Shown here: one piece after another, positions 58,488-64,000 of the stretch
Layout of the letters: every line of letters starts with the position of its first letter
Position numbering within the stretch: the stretch's first letter is position 1
DNA from: Streptomyces sp. WM6378
GTDB taxonomy: Bacteria > Actinomycetota > Actinomycetes > Streptomycetales > Streptomycetaceae
DNA: 64,000 nucleotides
Direction: 5' to 3'
Assembly (NCBI RefSeq): GCF_001279695.1
Contig: NZ_LGDD01000306.1
Location: 186,001 to 250,000, forward strand
The notes under the pieces: generated by a model
Told to the model about the DNA's origin: nothing
What the model saw: only the letters and a program-made list of their open reading frames with translations
Databases searched by the model: none
Made by a program: the position numbers and the translations under genes

Positions 58488-59623
58488 CCGAGGACGACTG
58501 GCGGTCGGCCGTCGCCCTGAGGGCGGGCGAGCCCTGGTACGCGGAGGGTTGTGCGGCCTTCGAGCGGACGTGGGCGGGCGAGGCGGCCCGGGACGAGGTG
58601 TGGGACGCCATCAGGCCGTTCGCCTACGGGCGTTGGGACGCGGCGGCGCGGCAGCACGAGGCCGAAGGCCGAGCCGAGGCCAACCGGGACGCGGCGAGCG
58701 CGTACTACGCGGAGGGTGCCTTCGAGCCGAAGGCGACCGCCGCCGCGCTCGCCGAGGTGACCGCGCCCGTCCTCGTCCTCGCCGGGGAGTACGACGGCGG
58801 GCCGACGCCCGCACGAGCCGCCGAGCTGGCCGCGCTCTTCCCGAACGCCGAACTCGCCGTCCAGCGGGGCGCCGGACACTACCCGTGGATCGACGACGCC
58901 GAAGCGTTCGTCCGTACCGTCGCCGCCTTCCTCGACCCGGACGTGCGCACGGTCACCACCGACGGCGTCCGGCTCGCCTACCGCGTCCGGGGCGCACAGA
59001 CCGCGCCGCCCGTGGTCCTCGTGCACGGCCGGGGCGGCGACAGCCGGGACTGGGCCGAGATCGCCGAACGGCTCGCGGCCACCCGCCGCGTGTACGCCGT
59101 CGACCTGCGGGGGCACGGCCTGAGCGACTGGCCGGGCGGCTACTCCTTCGAGGCGTTCCGCGACGACCTCCGCGGCTTCATCACCGAACTGGGCCTGGCG
59201 GGCACCGACGTGGTCGGCCACTCCATGGGCGGCGCCGCCGCCGTGCTGCTCGCCCAGGAGGCGCCCGGTCTCATCGGTCGGCTCGTCCTGGAGGAGACTC
59301 CGCCGTTCTTCCCCCTGGACCCGCCGCGCGGACCCGCCGAACGCCCCGAGGGGCGGCTCGGCTTCGACTGGCCGGTCGTCCCGGCGACCGACGCCCTGCT
59401 GAACGACCCCGACCCCGCGTGGCGCGGCCGGTTCGCCACCGTCGCGGTGCCCACGCTGGTCGTCGCGGGCGGCCCGGCCAGCCAGATCGACCAGAAGAAG
59501 CTGGCCTGGATGGCCTCGCGGATACCGGGCGCCCGTCTTGTCACCATCGACGCGGGCCACCTCGTGCACGCCGAGCGGCCCGCCGAATTCCTGGCCGCGC
59601 CCGGCGGGTTCGGCATCGGGTGA
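58484..59623 (+). CDS. C-terminal half of the split hydrolase fused to a second alpha/beta hydrolase
   Basis: 379 codons in the other frame, starting GTG inside GTGTGA, which overlaps the stop of the N-terminal part. Residues 1-160 are the second half of the first hydrolase (TAPVLVLAGEYDGGPTPARA, then the catalytic-His region VQRGAGHYPWIDDAEAFVRT). From about residue 163 a complete second hydrolase follows: VTTDGVRLAYRVRGAQTAPP, oxyanion HGRGG, nucleophile Ser in VVGHSMGGAAAVLLAQEAPG, acid strand PTLVVAGGPASQIDQKKLAW and His in DAGHLVHAERPAEF. The two hydrolases are joined with no linker or stop. The first may still be made by re-initiation, which would give a non-covalent two-part enzyme. 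Confidence 0.68.
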   Translation: MTEDDWRSAVALRAGEPWYAEGCAAFERTWAGEAARDEVWDAIRPFAYGRWDAAARQHEAEGRAEANRDAASAYYAEGAFEPKATAAALAEVTAPVLVLAGEYDGGPTPARAAELAALFPNAELAVQRGAGHYPWIDDAEAFVRTVAAFLDPDVRTVTTDGVRLAYRVRGAQTAPPVVLVHGRGGDSRDWAEIAERLAATRRVYAVDLRGHGLSDWPGGYSFEAFRDDLRGFITELGLAGTDVVGHSMGGAAAVLLAQEAPGLIGRLVLEETPPFFPLDPPRGPAERPEGRLGFDWPVVPATDALLNDPDPAWRGRFATVAVPTLVVAGGPASQIDQKKLAWMASRIPGARLVTIDAGHLVHAERPAEFLAAPGGFGIG

Positions 59624-59641
59624 GCGGCACGCGCCGCGCGC

Positions 59642-61267
59642 TCAGCCGGCGTCCGCCTCCGCCGCCACCGTCCGCGCCCAGCGGTAGTCCGCCTTGCCGC
59701 TCGGAGAGCGCTGGATGCTCGGAGTGATCACCAGCTGGCGCGGCACCTTGTAGCCCGCGAGCCGGGTGCGGCAGTGGGTCTGGATGTCGTCGAGCGTCGG
59801 CCGGTGCGCGCCGTCGCGGACCTGCACCACCGCGGCCACATGGCTGCCCCACTTCGCGTCGGGCACCCCCGCCACCAGCGCGTCGTACACGTCCGGATGC
59901 GACTTGAGGGCCTGCTCGACCTCCTCCGGGTAGACCTTCTCGCCGCCCGTGTTGATGCACTGCGAGCCGCGCCCGAGGACCGTGACGATGCCGTCCTCGT
60001 CGACGGTCGCCATGTCGCCGAGCAGCACCCACCGCTCCGAACCCTTCTGGAAGAAGGTCTCCGCGGTTTTCGCCGCGTCGTTGTAGTAGCCCAGCGGAAC
60101 GTGCCCGCGCTGGGCGAGCCGCCCCGGTTCGCCGACCGCGACCGGCTCGTGCGTCACCGGATCCACCACCCGGGTGCGCTCGTTGACCTCCAGGCGGAAG
60201 CCCTTCTCCGGGCCCGAGTCGTCGGTCGCCTTCCCGTTGGAACCGGACTCGGACGAGCCGAAGTTGTTGAGGATCAGCACATTCGGGGCGAGCGCCTGGA
60301 GCTGGTCCCGCACGGTCTCCGACATGATCGCCCCCGATGAGGAGACGGTGAACAGGGAGGACAGGTCGGTGCCCTTCAAGGGGCCGTGCAGCGCGTCGAC
60401 GAGCGGCCGCAGCATCGCGTCGCCCACCAGGGACACGCTGGTGACCTTCTCCTTCTCGATCGTACGGAGCACTTCCTCGGGCACGTACTTGCGATGGATG
60501 GCCACCCGCTGGCCGTAGTTGAAGGCGACGAACGACGTGAGCGTCGAGGTGCCGTGCATCAGCGGGGGAGCGGGGAAGAAGGTCAGACCGGCGCCGCCCT
60601 TCGCGACCCGCTCGGCCAGTTCCTCGGGCCGCCGCACCGGCTCGCCCGCGGGCTCGCCGCCGAACAACCCCGCGAAGAACAGGTCCTCCTGACGCCACAT
60701 CACACCCTTCGGCATGCCCGTGGTGCCGCCGGTGTAGATGATGAACAGGTCGTCGGCGGAGCGCGGCCCGAAGCCTCGATCGGGGGAGCCCGCGGCCTCG
60801 GCCTCGGTGAACGCCGTCGCGTCGAGAGCCGGCGCGCCGTCCGCGACGGTGCCCACCCGGACCAGGTGCCGCAGCTTCTCCGTCTGCGGCAGCGCGCCCG
60901 CCACCCGCTCCGTGAACTCGGCGTCGAAGACCAGCGCCGCGAGGTCGGCGTCCCGGTAGAGGTAGACCAACTCGTCTTCAACGTAACGGTAGTTGACGTT
61001 GACCGGGACCAGGCGCGCCTTGAGGGCGGCCAGCACCGTCTGGAGGTACTCGACGCCGTTGTACAGGTGCAGGCCCAGGTGTTCGCCGGGCTTGAGGCCC
61101 GCGTCGATCAAGTGGTGCGCGAGCCGGTTCGCCGCCGCATCGAGCTGACGGTATGTCAGCCTGCGCTCGGCGCCCGTTCCGGGGTGGTCGATGTACACGA
61201 GCGCCTCGCGGTCCGGGACCACGTCGACTACGGACTCGAACAGGTCGGCAAGGTTGTACTCCACCAT
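59642..61267 (-). CDS. AMP-forming acyl-CoA ligase (FadD-like), third copy
   Basis: A 541-residue ANL ligase. N-terminal LADLFESVVDVVPDREALVY, P-loop-like FIIYTGGTTGMPKGVMWRQE, the acyl region SLFTVSSSGAIMSETVRDQL, adenylate LNNFGSSESGSNGKATDDSG, hinge SQCINTGGEKVYPEEVEQAL and catalytic Lys in PSIQRSPSGKADYRWARTV. The pattern is close to steroid or branched-chain acyl-CoA synthetases of the FadD17/FadD19 type, so a steroid side-chain or large acyl substrate is plausible. GGAGG lies directly before the ATG; a GTG one codon later has better spacing. It is divergent from the crotonase gene, with two operator candidates between. Confidence 0.9.
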   Translation of the reverse strand: MVEYNLADLFESVVDVVPDREALVYIDHPGTGAERRLTYRQLDAAANRLAHHLIDAGLKPGEHLGLHLYNGVEYLQTVLAALKARLVPVNVNYRYVEDELVYLYRDADLAALVFDAEFTERVAGALPQTEKLRHLVRVGTVADGAPALDATAFTEAEAAGSPDRGFGPRSADDLFIIYTGGTTGMPKGVMWRQEDLFFAGLFGGEPAGEPVRRPEELAERVAKGGAGLTFFPAPPLMHGTSTLTSFVAFNYGQRVAIHRKYVPEEVLRTIEKEKVTSVSLVGDAMLRPLVDALHGPLKGTDLSSLFTVSSSGAIMSETVRDQLQALAPNVLILNNFGSSESGSNGKATDDSGPEKGFRLEVNERTRVVDPVTHEPVAVGEPGRLAQRGHVPLGYYNDAAKTAETFFQKGSERWVLLGDMATVDEDGIVTVLGRGSQCINTGGEKVYPEEVEQALKSHPDVYDALVAGVPDAKWGSHVAAVVQVRDGAHRPTLDDIQTHCRTRLAGYKVPRQLVITPSIQRSPSGKADYRWARTVAAEADAG

Positions 61268-61349
61268 TCCTCCTGACACCGGCCCCGACTGGCTCGGGGG
61301 TCATCAGAGCAAAGCCGTGCACAACTGGGAAGGGGTGCCGCAGAAGAAA

Positions 61350-61366
61350 TCTGACTGACTGTCAGA
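61350..61366. promoter_or_regulatory. Perfect TCTGAC-N5-GTCAGA operator between ligase and crotonase genes
   Basis: TCTGAC-TGACT-GTCAGA is a perfect six-base-arm inverted repeat, flanked by AA before and AAA after. The site before the nitronate monooxygenase-like gene (51353-51369) is the same with one arm changed. The arms and spacing suit a TetR-type dimer. Confidence 0.65.
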
Positions 61367-61393
61367 AAACTATTGAACTGGCACCGCCCCTAC

Positions 61394-61407
61394 TGCAACC
61401 TGTTCTA
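61394..61407. promoter_or_regulatory. KstR-like operator upstream of the crotonase gene
   Basis: TGCAACCTGTTCTA fits TNNAACNNGTTNNA at every fixed position, 24 bases before the crotonase start. It lies beside the TCTGAC-type operator, suggesting dual control of the divergent ligase and crotonase genes. Confidence 0.55.
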
Positions 61408-61430
61408 GGTCTTGAGACGGGAGGACGGCA

Positions 61431-62231
61431 ATGGGTGGTACGGAACACCTCACCGTGCAGCGCGAGGGCGCCACACTGGTGCTCACCTTGAACCGGCCGG
61501 AGGCGAAGAACGCGCTCTCGCTGCCGCTGCTGGTGGGGCTGTACGACGGCTGGCTGGAGGCCGACGCGGACGACTCGATCCGCTCGGTCGTCCTCACCGG
61601 CGCGGGCGGCGACTTCTGCGCCGGCATGGACCTCAAGGCCCTCGCGGGCCAGGGCATGGAGGGTGACCAGTACCGGGACCGGCTCAAGGCCGACCCCGAT
61701 CTGCACTGGAAGGCGATGCTGCGGCACCACCGGCCCCGCAAGCCGGTGATCGCGGCGGTCGAGGGGTACTGCGTGGCGGGCGGCACCGAGATCCTCCAGG
61801 GCACGGACATCCGGGTCGCGGGGGCCGGGGCGACGTTCGGGCTCTTCGAGGTGAAGCGCGGGCTCTTCCCCATCGGGGGCTCGACGGTCCGCCTCCAGCG
61901 GCAGATTCCGCGCACGCACGCGCTGGAGATGCTGCTCACGGGGCGGCCGTACGGGGCGCAGGAGGCGGCTCGGATCGGGCTGATCGGGCGGGTTGTGCCG
62001 GATGGCACGGCGCTGGATGTGGCGCTTTCGATCGCTGCGCAGATCAATGCGTGTGGGCCGCTGGCTGTCGAGGCGGTCAAGGCGTGTGTCTACGACACGG
62101 CGGCCATGAGCGAGGACGACGGGCTCAAGGTCGAGCTGGAGCGGGGGTGGCCGATTTTCGCTACGGCCGATGCCAAGGAAGGGGCTCGGGCCTTTGCCGA
62201 GAAACGGGACGCCGTTTATCGGCGGGCCTGA
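61431..62231 (+). CDS. Enoyl-CoA hydratase/isomerase (crotonase family)
   Basis: A 266-residue crotonase. The two oxyanion-hole segments are NRPEAKNALSLPLLVGLYDG with GAGGDFCAGMDLKALAGQGM, and VIAAVEGYCVAGGTEILQGT; the catalytic-acid block is TFGLFEVKRGLFPIGGSTV. The C-terminal helix ends EGARAFAEKRDAVYRRA. One catalytic Glu of hydratases may be replaced, so it could be an isomerase or hydrolase. It adds water or moves a double bond in a CoA ester. GGGAGGACGG precedes the ATG. Two palindromic operators lie upstream. The catabolic neighbours make a role in lipid, steroid or aromatic degradation likely. Confidence 0.92.
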   Translation: MGGTEHLTVQREGATLVLTLNRPEAKNALSLPLLVGLYDGWLEADADDSIRSVVLTGAGGDFCAGMDLKALAGQGMEGDQYRDRLKADPDLHWKAMLRHHRPRKPVIAAVEGYCVAGGTEILQGTDIRVAGAGATFGLFEVKRGLFPIGGSTVRLQRQIPRTHALEMLLTGRPYGAQEAARIGLIGRVVPDGTALDVALSIAAQINACGPLAVEAVKACVYDTAAMSEDDGLKVELERGWPIFATADAKEGARAFAEKRDAVYRRA

Positions 62232-62280
62232 TTCTTCCCCACCCCGCCCCTTCCCCAGACCCTCCGGGGGTGAAGGGTGC

Positions 62281-62332
62281 TGGGGCTCCGCCCCAGACCC
62301 CGTTCGCGCCTTAAGGGCGCTCGTCCTCAAAC
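62281..62332 (+). repeat. Dispersed repeat A, copy 2
   Basis: The same 52-base unit as at 3054-3105 (one G/T difference). It lies 50 bases after the crotonase stop and before the DUF35 gene, where its hairpin-forming start (GGGGCTCCGCCCC) could terminate or attenuate transcription. Confidence 0.8.
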
Positions 62333-62412
62333 GCCGGACAGGCTGAATGGCGCCCAGGGTCGCAAAGCGTCGCACGGGCCGAATGTTGCCCAGGATCAAA
62401 GGAGTTCGCCCC

Positions 62413-63372
62413 ATGGCAGGTTCCGCCGCACCCGAGGTGCTGCGCGCACCCCTCGTCGTCGAGTTTCCCTTCACCCGGTCCCTCGGGCCGGTCCAGAGTG
62501 CCTTTCTCACCGGGCTGCGCGAGCGCGTCGTGCTCGGGGTGCGGGGCGGGGACGGGCGCGTGCTCGTGCCGCCCGTCGAGTACGACCCCGTCACCGCCGA
62601 GGAGATCCGCGAGCTCGTCGAAGTCGCGCCCACCGGGACCGTCACCACCTGGGCCTGGAACCCCTCCCCCCGTCGCGACCAGCCCCTCGACCGGCCCTTC
62701 GCCTGGGTCCTTGTGAAGTTGGACGGGGCCGACACCTCGCTCCTTCACGTCCTGGACGCGTCCGGGCCCGAATCCGTCCGTACCGGGATGCGCGTCCGGA
62801 TCCGCTGGGCCGAAGAACGCGCCGGCGCCATCACCGACATCGCCTGCTTCGAACCGTATGAGGGTGGAGGGGGCCATCAACTCGATCCCCACAGTGGCGA
62901 GTTCGCGGATTCCGTCACTGGCATCGTCGCTCCCGCCCGGCTCGACTACACCTACAGTCCCGGCCGTGCCCAGTCCGCCTACATCAACGCGCTGTCCGCC
63001 CGCAAAACCGTCGGAGAGCGCTGCCCGTCCTGCCGGAAGGTGTACGTCCCGCCGCGCGGTGCCTGCCCCACCTGCGGGGTCGCCACCGAGGAGCGGGTCG
63101 AGGTCGGGCCCGCCGGGACCGTCACCACGTACTGCATCGTCAACATCAAGGCGCGGAACCTCGATATCGAAGTGCCTTACGTCTACGCGCACATCGCGCT
63201 CGACGGGGCGGGGCTCGCCCTGCACGGGCGGATCGGCGGCATTCCGTACGACCAGGTCCGGATGGGGCTGCGGGTCGAGCCCGTGTGGACCGAGGGCGGC
63301 CGCTATCCCGATCACTACCGGCCCACCGGCGAACCCGACGCCGACTACGAGACGTACAAGGAGCTGATCTGA
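62413..63372 (+). CDS. Zn-ribbon/OB-fold (DUF35) protein with two DUF35 units
   Basis: A 319-residue protein. The C-terminal half is a complete DUF35: Zn-ribbon RCPSCRKVYVPPRGACPTCG (four Cys) followed by an OB-fold, EERVEVGPAGTVTTYCIVNI to RVEPVW. The N-terminal half (VLRAPLVVEFPFTRSLGPVQ ... VEVAPTGTVTTWAWNPSPR) is a second DUF35 with its Cys ligands lost. Such proteins pair with thiolase-like partners, and the next gene, which begins one base before this stop, is one. In steroid side-chain degradation, DUF35-Ltp2 pairs act as aldolases. GGAG eight bases before the ATG. Confidence 0.88.
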   Translation: MAGSAAPEVLRAPLVVEFPFTRSLGPVQSAFLTGLRERVVLGVRGGDGRVLVPPVEYDPVTAEEIRELVEVAPTGTVTTWAWNPSPRRDQPLDRPFAWVLVKLDGADTSLLHVLDASGPESVRTGMRVRIRWAEERAGAITDIACFEPYEGGGGHQLDPHSGEFADSVTGIVAPARLDYTYSPGRAQSAYINALSARKTVGERCPSCRKVYVPPRGACPTCGVATEERVEVGPAGTVTTYCIVNIKARNLDIEVPYVYAHIALDGAGLALHGRIGGIPYDQVRMGLRVEPVWTEGGRYPDHYRPTGEPDADYETYKELI

Positions 63373-64000
63373 TGGCGCCCACCTCTCCCGCCCGGGACGT
63401 GGCGATCGTCGCCTTCGCGCAGAGCGACCACCGGCGCCGCACGGATGAGCTGTCCGAGGTCGAGTTGCTCATGCCGGTGCTGCATCAAGTGCTGGACGCG
63501 ACCGGCTCGAAGACCAGCGACATCGGATTCACCTGCTCCGGATCGAGCGACTATCTCGCCGGGCGCGCCTTCTCGTTCACCATGGCGCTCGACGGGGTCG
63601 GCGCCTGGCCGCCGATCTCCGAATCCCACGTCGAGATGGACGGTGCCTGGGCGCTCTACGAGGCCTGGGTGAAGATCCTCACCGGCGAGGCCGACACCGC
63701 GCTCGTCTACGGCTACGGCAAGTCCTCGCCCGGCGAGTTGCGCGACGTGCTGACCCGGCAGCTCGACCCCTACTACGTGGCGCCGCTCTGGCCCGACTCG
63801 GTCTCCCTCGCCGCGCTCCAGGCCCAGGCCCTCATCGATTCGGGCGACACCGACGAGCCGGCGCTCGCCTCCGTCGCCGCCCGCAGTCGTGATGCCGCCT
63901 CCTCCAACTCCCATGCGCAGGTGCGGGGTTCGCGGCCGCAGGGGGAGTACGTCGTGCGTCCGTTGCGTACCGGCGACTGTCCGCCTGTCGGGGACGGGGC
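63372..64000 (+). CDS. Thiolase-domain (lipid-transfer-like) protein, partial
   Basis: The first 209 codons or so of a thiolase-family protein cut by the window end. It begins MAPTSPARDVAIVAFAQSDH and has EVELLMPVLHQVLDATGSKT, GFTCSGSSDYLAGRAFSFTM and SHVEMDGAWALYEAWVKILT, then TGEADTALVYGYGKSSPGEL. The active-site Cys region of true thiolases is changed (the segment shows SESHVEMDG where C-x-S/G-G would be expected), which is typical of the SCP-x/Ltp-type members paired with DUF35 proteins. Its ATG overlaps the stop of the DUF35 gene in TGATG. The end is missing. Confidence 0.85.
   Translation, partial: MAPTSPARDVAIVAFAQSDHRRRTDELSEVELLMPVLHQVLDATGSKTSDIGFTCSGSSDYLAGRAFSFTMALDGVGAWPPISESHVEMDGAWALYEAWVKILTGEADTALVYGYGKSSPGELRDVLTRQLDPYYVAPLWPDSVSLAALQAQALIDSGDTDEPALASVAARSRDAASSNSHAQVRGSRPQGEYVVRPLRTGDCPPVGDG

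Overview
The window is high-GC actinobacterial chromosome, almost certainly Streptomyces. The coding sequences have G/C at nearly every third codon position, GTG starts are frequent, and Streptomyces family types abound (DUF5709, DUF6328, SigJ, ROK and XRE-cupin regulators, Ser/Thr kinase with TPRs). No rRNA, tRNA, CRISPR array, insertion sequence or integrase was recognised. Two families of G/C-rich intergenic repeats recur at distant places.

Layout. 0-11 kb: a secreted GH27 alpha-galactosidase with its own promoter, a hydrolase remnant, a secreted SH3-like protein, a cyclic-nucleotide-domain encapsulin shell gene overlapping a SufS-type cysteine desulfurase, a ROK regulator, a Nudix hydrolase, a truncated DUF6328 gene, a VOC protein, a GNAT enzyme and a universal stress protein. 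11-17 kb: lysA, a double-RCK membrane protein, and a permease/arylsulfotransferase operon divergent from an XRE-cupin regulator. 18-25 kb: MarR and PadR regulators with obvious palindromic operators nearby, fadH, a PIG-L deacetylase, the dhaKLM dihydroxyacetone kinase operon and a secreted glycerophosphodiesterase.

25.7-30.7 kb holds the two most unusual items. One is a 25-residue peptide gene (two Cys in its tail) followed by a membrane M50 metalloprotease with an N-terminal PqqD/RRE-like domain and a large TPR protein, which looks like a minimal RiPP or peptide-signalling locus. The other is a short threonyl-tRNA synthetase lacking editing domains, preceded by a 19-codon leader peptide with three consecutive Thr codons and a perfect terminator hairpin, a classic attenuator layout.

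30.8-43 kb: type-B L31, DUF5709, a TIGR01777 epimerase, a YhgE/Pip-like membrane protein, DUF488, a PAP2/diacylglycerol kinase fusion, MFS plus AraC, a double CMD protein, DUF2252, a short Rho paralogue and a CBS protein. 43-64 kb is a catabolic region: acyl-CoA dehydrogenase, three AMP-forming acyl-CoA ligases, phenylacetate-CoA ligase, a nitronate monooxygenase-like enzyme, crotonase, a double DUF35 protein and a thiolase-like enzyme, interspersed with an MpaB-like oxygenase, a Ser/Thr kinase, a FAD oxidoreductase, a serine hydrolase and an ECF41-type sigma factor. Shared palindromes (KstR-like TNNAACNNGTTNNA at three promoters; TCTGAC-N5-GTCAGA-like at two) suggest that parts of this region form CoA-linked lipid or steroid regulons controlled by regulators encoded elsewhere.
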